This document shows positions 52,572 through 61,308 of a DNA stretch of 64,000 bases, piece by piece. The number at the start of each line of letters is the position of its first letter. The first letter of the stretch is position 1. The notes under the pieces were generated by a model. It saw nothing but the letters and a program-made list of their open reading frames with translations. It ran no database searches and was not told the origin of the DNA. Origin of the DNA: Herbidospora sakaeratensis (GTDB lineage Bacteria > Actinomycetota > Actinomycetes > Streptosporangiales > Streptosporangiaceae); contig NZ_BBXC01000011.1 in the NCBI RefSeq assembly GCF_001570525.1, forward strand, positions 186,001-250,000, in the 5' to 3' direction. The position numbers and the translations under genes are program-made.

Positions 52572-52724
52572 ATGATTTCGGACACCAATTTCTCGTCTGA
52601 GACTCAGGCGGCTTCGGTCCTCAATGAAGTAAACGAGATTCCATACGCGTCCCTACGAGGTCTAATCGAGGCGTTCACCGAGGCTCCGGGCACCATCTCC
52701 TCCGGATTCCAGAACTTCATGTGA
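52572..52724 (+). CDS. fxsA: Candidate FxSxx-COOH-type cyclophane RiPP precursor (FxsA-like, ends FQNFM)
   Basis: This 50-residue peptide starts at an ATG with GGAG six bases upstream. The N-terminal leader is acidic/polar ('ISDTNFSSETQAASVLNEVN'), the middle reads 'EIPYASLRGLIEAFTEAPG' and the last residues are 'ISSGFQNFM'. FxsA precursors end in F-x-S-x-x; here Ser is replaced by Asn. FQN fits the aromatic-x-Asn motif of three-residue cyclophanes, so FxsB would be expected to link Phe46 to Asn48. The gene lies between the FxsT-like and SIR2 genes, in the right size range and on the same strand as FxsB. It is short, so it is the least certain member, but its C-terminal position of the motif is hard to explain by chance. 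Confidence 0.72.
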   Translation: MISDTNFSSETQAASVLNEVNEIPYASLRGLIEAFTEAPGTISSGFQNFM

Positions 52725-52853
52725 GACCGATCCACCTGTAAAGCCGGGAGTCGAACCCAAAACCACCGGCTGATCGAAGCCACCACAAACTCCTACATCC
52801 GCATCGCCCCTTCTGGCCCTAAAGTTGTCGTCGAGTCAGGGTCGCTGAGGCAG

Positions 52854-53762
52854 GTGCGCATGCGTGAGATGGAGCAGCACGACTGGAATCAGTTGATCTA
52901 CCAGTTGAAGCGAGGGCTTTGCACTCCCTTCGTCGGAGCCGGCGCATCACTCAGCGTCCTGCCGTCAGGCCGGGCGCTGAGCCGCAAACTCGCGAAACGC
53001 CTCGGCTACAGGGGAAAGAACTCATATGATCTTCCCCACGTCGCCCAGTTCGGGGGTATGAAACAGGGCGAGTTGGGTCATGTGAAGGAAATCGTCCGCG
53101 ATGAGCTCACTCTTGGGCGGGTTCCTGATTTCGCCGACCCACACGAGCCACACGGCCTGCTCGCCGGCTTTCCCTTTCCAGTGTTCGTGACGACGAACTT
53201 CGATGACTTCATCGCCCGATCACTGGTGGCGGCCGGGAAAACACCGACCAGCGTGATATGCCCCTGGAACTCGGACATCCCGGCGGACGAGAAGCTACTG
53301 GCCAGCGAGTCAGTATGGAAACCAGAACCTGACACTCCGCTGGTGTATCACCTGCATGGCGCCCTGTCCGATCCCGCCACCCTAGTCGTCGCCCAGGACG
53401 ACTATCATGAATTCGTCCGCAACTTGGCCATGGAATCCGCTACGGGCCAGCGAAAGATGATTCCGCCTGCGGTCCTCAAAGCCCTGGCAAGGCAGCCACT
53501 CCTCTTCGTGGGGTACAGCCTGCAGGATCTGTCCTTTCGCATGCTATTCCAGGATTTGAACACATCGATTCCAGGAATCAGCCGGAGAAAGCACGTCAGT
53601 ATTCAGCTCGAAAAACCGAAGACAGACGCGGAGAAAGAAGAGAAGAAAAATCTGGAACTGCAGCTGGACTGGTATTACCGAGGATGGACGATCGCCGTCT
53701 TCTGGGGTGGCGTGGCGGCCTTCTGCGCCGAACTCCGCTCCAGAATGGGAGCCGACAAGTGA
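52854..53762 (+). CDS. SIR2-family (SIR2-like NADase type) protein, copy 1
   Basis: This 302-residue protein starts at a GTG (ATG codons at 52860 and later are alternatives). The sirtuin-like NAD site is visible: 'FVGAGASLSVLPSG' (glycine loop), Asn115 in 'FVTTNFDDFIAR' and His168 in 'LVYHLHGALSDPATLV', plus 'LLFVGYSLQDLSFRMLF'. These are the residues needed for NAD+ cleavage in defence SIR2 proteins such as ThsA. The C-terminus is 'WYYRGWTIAVFWGGVAAFCA'. It overlaps the nSTAND gene by GTGA, so both are made together. I infer a role as the NAD+-consuming effector; activity is not proved. Confidence 0.88.
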   Translation: MRMREMEQHDWNQLIYQLKRGLCTPFVGAGASLSVLPSGRALSRKLAKRLGYRGKNSYDLPHVAQFGGMKQGELGHVKEIVRDELTLGRVPDFADPHEPHGLLAGFPFPVFVTTNFDDFIARSLVAAGKTPTSVICPWNSDIPADEKLLASESVWKPEPDTPLVYHLHGALSDPATLVVAQDDYHEFVRNLAMESATGQRKMIPPAVLKALARQPLLFVGYSLQDLSFRMLFQDLNTSIPGISRRKHVSIQLEKPKTDAEKEEKKNLELQLDWYYRGWTIAVFWGGVAAFCAELRSRMGADK

Positions 53763-55681
53763 GCCGGACGTCACCTTATGTGGGGCTTCGTCCATTTTCG
53801 GGCGCGGAGAGCGGCAAGTTCTTCGGCCGCGAAAGAGAAGCACATGACGCTGCCAATTTGTGGCAATCCTGCCCACTGACCGTACTCATTGGTCCACACG
53901 GAGCAGGCAAGACGTCTCTGCTGAACGCAGGCGTCATCCCACTGATCGACAGATCGTCGAACGACATCCTTCCGATCGCGCACCTGACGACCAGCGCCGA
54001 CCCGGTCGACTCCGCAAAGCCGATGGGTGATCACACTTTCGCCCTGCTCTCCGCGTGGGCTCCACACATTCCCGCCAAGCGGATAGCCGACCTTTCTTTA
54101 GCGACTCTTTTCAAGAAGGAATTTGCGCGCTCCGACCGGTTCGGCGAGAAAATATACACGCTTGCCGCCATCGATAACTTCGAACAGATTTTCGAGGGGC
54201 CGACCGGCGGCCGCGAAAGATTGATTGATCAACTCATCGAAGTCCTGGAGACGAACCCTTACCTGCACCTCCTCGTCTCCATCACGGATGATCGATCCCC
54301 CATCCTCCTTGACGATCCCCGAATCAACCGCCTGCCCAAAGGCTTGGTTCGGCTGGGAAAGATGTCCACCTCGGCCGCTTTACGCGCTGTCACGAAGCCG
54401 CTGGAGAACGCCGGTGTCGCATTCGCCCCCGGGGCGGCGGAAATGCTGGTGAAGACCCTCCAAACACGACCCGGTGATGAGCCTGTCGATGTGGTGCGGC
54501 TGCAATTGGCTTGCACGAGCTTATGGACATCACTCCAGCCCACCGAATCAATCGTCAGTGCGCAGCATGTATCGGAATGTGGCGCACTGGACATCACACC
54601 CATGGACGTTGTAGAGCAGGTGCTCTCCAATGTGGCTGCCGCTCATTTCGGGACCGACGCGAGGTTGCTCCGCAGCTGGCTCTATGAGAACTTCTTCAGT
54701 GGCCGGAACTTCGCCTCTGTCTATCGAGGGGAAACCATCACGGCGAACATGCCCAACGAAGTGATCGACACGCTGGTAGAAGCCGGCATTCTGGCCACCC
54801 ACAGCGATCACAACGGTAATCAGTGGCATACGATATCCAACGGAATCATGGTCGGCCTGGTGGAGAGAGTCCTGACGAACGGCTCACCCGAACAGAGCCC
54901 GCCGAAAAGTTATCTCACAGCAGCCGGAACGGCGTTCCGAGACGGAAACTTCCAACTCGCCACGATACAGGCCGAGCTGGCCTTGGCGCAGACCCGAGAC
55001 GTCACAGAGAAGGGGGAAATCGAGACCTTCCTCGGCAACGTCGCCTTCAGCCAAGAACTCTACGACGCTGCGATTGAGCACTATCAGAAGGCAGCGACTC
55101 TCTTCGAACTCTTCGCCGTCGCGCCGGTCATCGGCCGACTGCTCGCCGCAATCGGCAGATCGCGGCGGGCGCAAGGTCACGCACCACTGGCCGCCGCTGA
55201 GTTCCGGGCGGCCCTTGAACGTGTGCCCACCGACTCCCTGATAAGGACAGACCTGGCCTGGGCCCTGTGGTACGGAGGGCATCCGCAGGACGCGGAGAGC
55301 ACGCTGAATGAGATTCTCCGCAAAGAGGAAGACCTCTCCGCAGCCCTCCTCGCACGGGCTCAGATTCTCGCGGATCTCAACAGACCAGGAGACTCGCTAC
55401 GCGACTTCGAGAAGGTGCTGCCCTTACGGCGGCCGCCTGCTCAGGCCGCCTACGCGTTGGCGTTGGCGTTGGCCGGCAATGTCGAGGAGGCGAAATCCGA
55501 AGTTCGCCCTATCAAGGAGCACGCCGACGGACACGGACCCGCACTCTTGAGAGTGGCGAGAATCGAGCAGCTCGTCGGCGATCACGCCGAGGCCGCCAGG
55601 CTGGCACGCGAGGCGCAAAGGGCGAAGTCGCCCGCGCTGCCGCCGCATCTCCGGGAGATCGCTCTCGGACTTCTTGACTGA
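53759..55681 (+). CDS. nSTAND1-type P-loop NTPase with C-terminal TPR repeats, copy 1
   Basis: This 640-residue protein begins at the GTG overlapping the SIR2 stop. 'SPYVGLRPFSGAESGKFFGR' is the classic N-terminus of nSTAND1 NTPases. P-loop 'LIGPHGAGKTSLLN' (45-52) and Walker B-like 'AAIDNFEQIF' (136-143) are present. The following strand reads 'LLVSITDDRS', where copy 2 has 'VLISIRDDQV', so the usual Arg is lost. A middle helical domain (about 250-380) leads to a TPR-like arch (about 390-640: 'FLGNVAFSQELYDAAIEHYQ'). It probably senses a trigger and activates the coupled SIR2 protein, as in SIR2-STAND defence proteins, here split in two chains. Confidence 0.85.
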   Translation: MSRTSPYVGLRPFSGAESGKFFGREREAHDAANLWQSCPLTVLIGPHGAGKTSLLNAGVIPLIDRSSNDILPIAHLTTSADPVDSAKPMGDHTFALLSAWAPHIPAKRIADLSLATLFKKEFARSDRFGEKIYTLAAIDNFEQIFEGPTGGRERLIDQLIEVLETNPYLHLLVSITDDRSPILLDDPRINRLPKGLVRLGKMSTSAALRAVTKPLENAGVAFAPGAAEMLVKTLQTRPGDEPVDVVRLQLACTSLWTSLQPTESIVSAQHVSECGALDITPMDVVEQVLSNVAAAHFGTDARLLRSWLYENFFSGRNFASVYRGETITANMPNEVIDTLVEAGILATHSDHNGNQWHTISNGIMVGLVERVLTNGSPEQSPPKSYLTAAGTAFRDGNFQLATIQAELALAQTRDVTEKGEIETFLGNVAFSQELYDAAIEHYQKAATLFELFAVAPVIGRLLAAIGRSRRAQGHAPLAAAEFRAALERVPTDSLIRTDLAWALWYGGHPQDAESTLNEILRKEEDLSAALLARAQILADLNRPGDSLRDFEKVLPLRRPPAQAAYALALALAGNVEEAKSEVRPIKEHADGHGPALLRVARIEQLVGDHAEAARLAREAQRAKSPALPPHLREIALGLLD

Positions 55682-55683
55682 GT

Positions 55684-58212
55684 TCATATCGGCAGGGGAT
55701 CGAAGTCGCAGTCGATCCGGATGCCCGACTCCGCGGTGACCGCATCAGGCTGCCCCAGTTCTGCCCGTTCCTGATAGAGATCCGCCACCTCGGCCTTCAT
55801 CCGCTCCGCGTCGGGCGCTCCGACGGCAGTCCGGTCTAAGGTCAGGTTGGCGGCGCAGGACATGGACAGGAAATGGTTCCTCCCGAACCGCTGGGTGAGC
55901 AAGCGGAGCGCTCCCTCACCGAGGTCTCTGGCCCGCTCACGGTCACCAAGGGCGGCCATGTCACTCGCCAGGTTCACCGCGCACAACAACGCATAGTGGT
56001 GGCCTGGGCCCAGCCGGGCGGTCAGGCTCTGTCTGGCTGCCTCGTTGAGCTCGCGGGCCTTCCCAGGGTCGCCGAGCAGACGGTGAAGGATGGCCAGGTT
56101 TGTCGGGCAGGCGAGGGTGAATGGGTGGTCGTCGCCGTAGACGTGCGGGTAGGTGCGGGTCATCTCCTCCGCCAGTTCGTAGGCCTCCGCGAGATCGCCA
56201 CGCACCCGCAGGGCGTTGGAGACGTTCACCGCCGCCGCGATCGTGTCGGGGTGGCGAGAGCCGAACAGCCGCACTAGCCGGGCATGAGTGTCTCTTGCGA
56301 TCGTGATGGAATCCTCCAGCGCGCCCGCGCGCCGCTGGGCGATCGACAGGTCCTTGGCAGTGATCAGAGTCGCCCAGTGGTCGCGGCCCAGTTTCTGAAC
56401 CCCGAACGCCAGCGCGGCCTCGCCGGTGTCGCAGGCCTCCTCGAAACCGCTTGTGAGCCGTACGGCCCTGGCCATGCTGTTCCACGACAGCAGTACGATT
56501 TCCGAGCTGGCCGGGTTGGCCGCCTCGCTCTGGGCCAGGTAGACCTCCGTGTGCAGCCGTCTGGCCAGTTCGTACTCACTGTTGAGGCCGAAGTCGAGGG
56601 CGAGGCTGTTCTTGGCCCGCAGGGTGAGGACATGGTCGTCACCAAGCAGCCGCTCATGTTGTCTGACCGACTCCTCGTCGAGTTCGAGCGCCTCCCGGAA
56701 GTCACCGTGGGCCCGCATGCTACCGCCGAGACCATTTCTGGCAATCAGCGTTTCCGGGTGTTCCGGGCCGAATACGGTGATGACATCCGCCAGAGTGGTG
56801 CGGTCGAGGTCGTACACCTGGGCGTACTCACCCATGCGGCGCAGCGTGTTCCCCTGGTGGCGGCGGGCCCGGAGCACGTCGGGGTGGTTCTCCCGCGCTC
56901 GCCCCCACTCGTCGATGGAGGCGGTGACCAGTTCCAGCGCCGAACGGTAGTTGCCCGAAGAATAGAGGTAGCGCACGACGTTGAGAGCGAATTCGCGGAC
57001 GCTGGGCTCGCTGGATTCGAGAAGCCGCGAAGGGCGGACGTGGGGCACCAGGTCGGCGAAGTCCGGCCACTTGGAGTTGTCGTCCGGAAGTTGCGGCGCG
57101 CTGCCGGCGAGAAGGCGATGCACTTCTTCGCGTTGCTGGTCCTGACGGGCTTCGTCGAGGACATCCCGCAAGAGCGCCTGAATCAGCCGGTGCACCTGGA
57201 TCGTCCGGTTGTCGGGGTCGCTCCGGATGAGAGCGTATCGGCTGAGCTCTTTCACGGACTTGTCGAACATGATCGGGTCGGACAGCAGGTTCTCCAGGCT
57301 CGGCGCATTGGCCTTGTTTCCACACCGGAAAACATCGAGTGGAATGGGGTCGGGACCGAAGAAAGCACAACAGCGCAGCAGGTTGAGCGCGATCGCCAGC
57401 CGTTCTTCCAGCAACGAGACCGAGACTCGCCAGGCGGCGGTCATCGTCAGTGGATAGTCCCTGGCTCTTTCCGCGCCCAGCAGGCGGGCCGTCTGTTTGT
57501 CGAGCAGTTCGATGTAGTCGTCAACAGTCATGGTGCCGCGCCGCTGCAACGCGCCGACCTGTTCGAGGGCCAACGGCAGATCACCCAATTTGTCGGCCAG
57601 CCGGAACGCCTCGTGTTCGGTGATCCGCCTGCCTAGCCTTTTCGTCAGGAACTCGATGCTCTCGTCTCGGGTGAACACGTCCACCTGGAGGGATCGAAAT
57701 TGATCGTCCCAATTCGGGTCGCGTGATGTGATGATCACGTGACCGGGGCCGCGCGGAATGAACCTCTCGATGCGAGAGTCTTCCGCGTTGTCGAAAATCA
57801 ACAGCCAGTTGTCGTACGGCGCCCCGTTCTCCAGCGACTCCCGCACCGACTCAGCCGCCTCCTCCACACCCACGACAGAGGCAGGAGTCAAATTGAGATG
57901 AGGCGCCAATGCGGCCAGCGCCGAAGGCACCAGATAGTACTGGTCTGCCGGAATCCACCAGACCAAGTCATAGTGGGAGCGATAGCGGTGGGCGTACTCG
58001 ATCGCCAGGTGGGTCTTCCCGACGCCGCCGTAGCCTTGCAGAGCCTGTGGCAACGGGATGACGGCGGTCACTGACCGGGTGCCCTCACGCAGCTGGTGCA
58101 GCAGGCTCTCCCGCCCCGTGAAACTGCGGTTCCTGGGCGGAACCCGCTTGAAAATCTCCGGTCGCTTGTCTCCGAGGGATTGCGGGGCGGGCAAAGCTGA
58201 TTCGCCGACCAT
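55684..58212 (-). CDS. FxSxx-COOH-system NB-ARC/tetratricopeptide protein (FxsT-like), copy 2
   Basis: This 842-residue protein is a clear paralogue of the product of 49907-52423 along its full length, with the same order: 'RVPPRNRSFTGRESLLHQLR', P-loop 'LQGYGGVGKTHLAIEYAHRY', Walker B 'WLLIFDNAEDS', 'LGDLPLALEQVGAL', TPR units ('LGGSMRAHGDFREALELDEE') and the identical C-terminal 'IRIDCDFDPLPI'. The N-terminus differs and has a longer polar lead. GGAGG lies four bases ahead of the ATG. It is divergent from the second SIR2 gene. Two copies with divergent sensor repeats suggest different ligands or partners. Confidence 0.9.
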   Translation of the reverse strand: MVGESALPAPQSLGDKRPEIFKRVPPRNRSFTGRESLLHQLREGTRSVTAVIPLPQALQGYGGVGKTHLAIEYAHRYRSHYDLVWWIPADQYYLVPSALAALAPHLNLTPASVVGVEEAAESVRESLENGAPYDNWLLIFDNAEDSRIERFIPRGPGHVIITSRDPNWDDQFRSLQVDVFTRDESIEFLTKRLGRRITEHEAFRLADKLGDLPLALEQVGALQRRGTMTVDDYIELLDKQTARLLGAERARDYPLTMTAAWRVSVSLLEERLAIALNLLRCCAFFGPDPIPLDVFRCGNKANAPSLENLLSDPIMFDKSVKELSRYALIRSDPDNRTIQVHRLIQALLRDVLDEARQDQQREEVHRLLAGSAPQLPDDNSKWPDFADLVPHVRPSRLLESSEPSVREFALNVVRYLYSSGNYRSALELVTASIDEWGRARENHPDVLRARRHQGNTLRRMGEYAQVYDLDRTTLADVITVFGPEHPETLIARNGLGGSMRAHGDFREALELDEESVRQHERLLGDDHVLTLRAKNSLALDFGLNSEYELARRLHTEVYLAQSEAANPASSEIVLLSWNSMARAVRLTSGFEEACDTGEAALAFGVQKLGRDHWATLITAKDLSIAQRRAGALEDSITIARDTHARLVRLFGSRHPDTIAAAVNVSNALRVRGDLAEAYELAEEMTRTYPHVYGDDHPFTLACPTNLAILHRLLGDPGKARELNEAARQSLTARLGPGHHYALLCAVNLASDMAALGDRERARDLGEGALRLLTQRFGRNHFLSMSCAANLTLDRTAVGAPDAERMKAEVADLYQERAELGQPDAVTAESGIRIDCDFDPLPI

Positions 58213-58401
58213 AGGACCTCCAACGCATCGACGCGAATTCTTGCCAAATGACCATCCAATCAGCAGTGCTGCTCACTAGCCCAGACGGCGAACGGCGACC
58301 AACCGTTATGCCCTTAACGGCCGCCACCAAAAGTCATCCGGCCCCCAGCAGGCCTAGCCTTACAGTCGAAACCTGATATCAGGCTGAGCAGGGGGCCAGG
58401 C

Positions 58402-59298
58402 ATGGGTGGGATGAGCGAAAAAGATTGGGAGCGGCTCATTTACCAGTTGAGGACCGGCCACTGCACCCCCTTCGTGGGCTCCGGCACCTCAATGAGCGTT
58501 CTTCCGTCTGGTCGCCAACTCAGCGAGACCCTCGCAGCCAAAGTCGATTACTCCGGCCCCGACGCCAGGGAACTGCCTCGTGTGGTGCAGTACGCCAGCT
58601 TCGAATACGGCGATCTCAGTCACGTGAAATATCTCGTCCGCGACGAACTCATCAAAGGAGACCAGACTCCAGACTTCGGCGACCAGAATGAGCCACACGC
58701 TGTGCTGGCGGATTTTCCCTTGCCGGTCTATCTGACCACCAATTACGACGATTTCATCGTACAGGCGCTGGCGACCCGCAGGAAGAAGGCCCGGGCCGCC
58801 ATCTGCCCATGGAACGACTTGATCGCGCCTGACCCGCTGTTCGAGGGCGACGAGGGGTGGAACCCAAGCCCCTCGACCCCGCTCGTCTACCACCTACACG
58901 GCGCGATGCGCGATCCGGCCTCCTTCGTCCTGGCCGAGGACGACTACATGATGTTCCTGCGCAATCTCGCCATCGAGCGCAACAACGGGGGCAACCGCAT
59001 ACTCCCGCCGTCGATTCTCGCAGCGCTGACCACACGACCGTTGTTGTTCATCGGATACAGCCTCCAGGACTGGACGTTTCGGGCGCTGTTCCAGGAACTC
59101 GGCCGGTCGATCCCCGCGATCAGCAGACGTCGCCACGTGAGTGTGCAGCTGGCCCCCGGCGAAGCCTCGGGCTGGACGGTCGACGCCCTGGAACGCCAGT
59201 TGCAGTGGTACTACCGCGAATGGCAGATATCGGTGTTCTGGGGCGGTATCGAAGATTTCTGCACTGAATTGCGCGACCGAATAGGGGCCATGCCGTGA
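58402..59298 (+). CDS. SIR2-family (SIR2-like NADase type) protein, copy 2
   Basis: This 298-residue paralogue of the 52854 protein shares the whole layout ('FVGSGTSMSVLPSG', Asn114 in 'LTTNYDDFIVQ', His166 in 'LVYHLHGAMRDPASFV', 'LLFIGYSLQDWTFRALF', 'FWGGIEDFCTEL'). The catalytic pair is intact. GGGGGCC precedes the ATG, which may be replaced by the Met four codons later. It overlaps the next gene as GTGA. No signal peptide or membrane segment is present. Confidence 0.88.
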   Translation: MGGMSEKDWERLIYQLRTGHCTPFVGSGTSMSVLPSGRQLSETLAAKVDYSGPDARELPRVVQYASFEYGDLSHVKYLVRDELIKGDQTPDFGDQNEPHAVLADFPLPVYLTTNYDDFIVQALATRRKKARAAICPWNDLIAPDPLFEGDEGWNPSPSTPLVYHLHGAMRDPASFVLAEDDYMMFLRNLAIERNNGGNRILPPSILAALTTRPLLFIGYSLQDWTFRALFQELGRSIPAISRRRHVSVQLAPGEASGWTVDALERQLQWYYREWQISVFWGGIEDFCTELRDRIGAMP

Positions 59299-61283
59299 CC
59301 GAACAAGTCCCGACCCCCGAGCCCTACGTCGGCCCGCGTGCGTTTCTCCGCCAGGACAGCGGCAAGTACTTCGGCCGAGAACGCGAAGCCCATGAGGTTT
59401 GCGACCTGTGGCGGTCGAACCAGCTCACAGTCCTCTACGGCCCTTCTGGCGCGGGCAAGACCTCGCTGATCAACGCAGGCGTCCTGCCGCTGCTCGACCC
59501 GTCACAGAACGACGTCCTGCCGGTCGGACGGGTCGCACATACCTCCACCACGCCGTCTACAGCGCTGCCCGAGCACAACCCGCACACCTACGCCTTGCTG
59601 TCCTCCTGGTCGCCGGGAGAGACCCCGTCGATGCTGGCCGGACTCACCCTGAAGCGGTTCTTCAATCGCCGGCCGCCCCGTCAGGACCCCTACGGCGATC
59701 CGGTGCTGCGTTTGGCGGCGATCGATCAAGCCGAGGAGCTCTTCCTGGAAGGCAGGGACCGGACGCCGTACCACGATTGGTTCGTCGACCAACTCGCCGA
59801 CGCCCTCGGCGCGGACCTCGACCTGCGCGTGCTGATCTCAATCAGAGACGACCAGGTCGGCGCGATCCTGCGCGACCACCGCCTGCGGGAGGTCATGACC
59901 AAGGGCCGCTTCGCGCTGGGCGCTCTGGAGCCCTCCGCCGCGACGCGGGCCGTCGTGGGTCCTCTGACAGGCACCGCCTACTCCTTCGCCGACGCCGCCG
60001 CGCAGCGTCTGGTCGACGACCTAAGCGGGGGTCGCAGCACCGAACCGGAGTCGAAGGCGATCGAGCCGCTCCAGCTCCAGGTGGTCTGCACGGCGCTGTG
60101 GAGATCACTGCCCCAGGACGTCACCCACATAACCACGGACCATGTCGTGCGGTACGCCGACGTGCGCCGATCTCTGGAGACGTACGTCGACCGCACGATC
60201 GCCGAGGTGGCACTCGAACACTTCGACGGGGAGACATCCCACTTGCGCGACTGGCTACGCGACAACTTCGTCGCCGACTCCCGCAGGATCCCCGTCTACC
60301 GCGGCGAAACCCTTACCGCAGGACTGCCAAACGAGGTGGTCGCCGCTCTGGTCACCCACCACATCCTGACCCCACGCTCAGACGTCACCGGAGACACCGC
60401 CCAGTGGTACGAACTTGGGCACGAGGGCCTGGCCCGCCTCATCCGGGCTGACGCCGGCGACGTCACCGTCGACCGACGGACTCCCCAGCAACTCCTTTGC
60501 CTCGCGCAGCACGCCCTACGCGCGGGCGACTTCGCCCGCGCTCGCAGGAACGCCAGACTCGCGCTCGACCGGACGGACTCCTCTCGGCTGAGAGCCGAAA
60601 CCGAGTCGTTCCTCGGCGATGTGGCCTTCGCCGACGCCCGATACGCCACAGCCATTGATCATTACCAGGAAGCAGCTGGGCTCTTTGAGGTGCATGGGCG
60701 GAAGGAGACCGTGGGCCGCATGCTTGCCGCCATAAGCAGGTCTCGCCGTGCGCTCGGCGAGACGCAACAGGCGATCAACCACCTGAGATCGGCAATCGAT
60801 CGGGTCCCCCACGATCAGGGCGTCCGAATCGAGCTGGCCCTCACCTACTGGTATAGGGGCCACGTGAACTCCGCCCGCGAGACGCTCGATGGTGTCCTCG
60901 ACGGAGATCCCCTGTCGTGGCCGGCCCTCCGCGCCCGAGCTGAGATCCTTCTCCACCTCGGTCTGCAGGACGAGGCCCTTCGCGATTTTGCTCAGATCAT
61001 GCCGATAAGAGAACCTTGGGCCCAAGCGGCTCATGCCTATGCCCTGGCCAAGAAAGGAAAACATCATCTGGCGCAAAGAGAAATCACAGCCGCACTCGCG
61101 ACTTCTCCAGAACAGAGCCCGGTGCTTTTGTACGCCGCGCTCGCGGCAAAGGAGGCAGGCGACTCTGGGATATGCGAACGGCTCGCCGGGTCAGCCTTTA
61201 CAGCCAGAAACCCGCTCTTACCTCTACCTTTGGCAGAGGTGCTCAATCAACTGGTTGAGAAAGAAATGAAAGACCCTTCCTGA
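59295..61283 (+). CDS. nSTAND1-type P-loop NTPase with C-terminal TPR repeats, copy 2
   Basis: This 662-residue protein starts at the GTG in the SIR2 stop. N-terminus 'EPYVGPRAFLRQDSGKYFGR', P-loop 'LYGPSGAGKTSLIN' (49-56), Walker B 'AAIDQAEELF', and an intact 'VLISIRDDQVGAIL'. 'IEPLQLQVVCTALWRSLPQD' and 'YELGHEGLARLIRADAG' are the usual nSTAND1 helical elements; the TPR arch is at about 410-655 ('FLGDVAFADARYATAIDHYQ'). It is the better-preserved of the two NTPases. Its stop lies 25 bases from the tRNA-Thr gene. Confidence 0.87.
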   Translation: MTEQVPTPEPYVGPRAFLRQDSGKYFGREREAHEVCDLWRSNQLTVLYGPSGAGKTSLINAGVLPLLDPSQNDVLPVGRVAHTSTTPSTALPEHNPHTYALLSSWSPGETPSMLAGLTLKRFFNRRPPRQDPYGDPVLRLAAIDQAEELFLEGRDRTPYHDWFVDQLADALGADLDLRVLISIRDDQVGAILRDHRLREVMTKGRFALGALEPSAATRAVVGPLTGTAYSFADAAAQRLVDDLSGGRSTEPESKAIEPLQLQVVCTALWRSLPQDVTHITTDHVVRYADVRRSLETYVDRTIAEVALEHFDGETSHLRDWLRDNFVADSRRIPVYRGETLTAGLPNEVVAALVTHHILTPRSDVTGDTAQWYELGHEGLARLIRADAGDVTVDRRTPQQLLCLAQHALRAGDFARARRNARLALDRTDSSRLRAETESFLGDVAFADARYATAIDHYQEAAGLFEVHGRKETVGRMLAAISRSRRALGETQQAINHLRSAIDRVPHDQGVRIELALTYWYRGHVNSARETLDGVLDGDPLSWPALRARAEILLHLGLQDEALRDFAQIMPIREPWAQAAHAYALAKKGKHHLAQREITAALATSPEQSPVLLYAALAAKEAGDSGICERLAGSAFTARNPLLPLPLAEVLNQLVEKEMKDPS

Positions 61284-61308
61284 TGGAGTAGGGCCAAGAC
61301 ATATAGAG

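Noticed and set aside
52604-52786. 60-codon minus-strand ORF opposite the precursor gene
   Set aside because: It has no ribosome site and reads as the shadow of the FQNFM precursor frame.
58241-58369. 42-codon plus-strand ORF in the gap before the second SIR2 gene as a possible second RiPP precursor
   Set aside because: It has no ribosome site, no aromatic C-terminal motif and ends in TVET.
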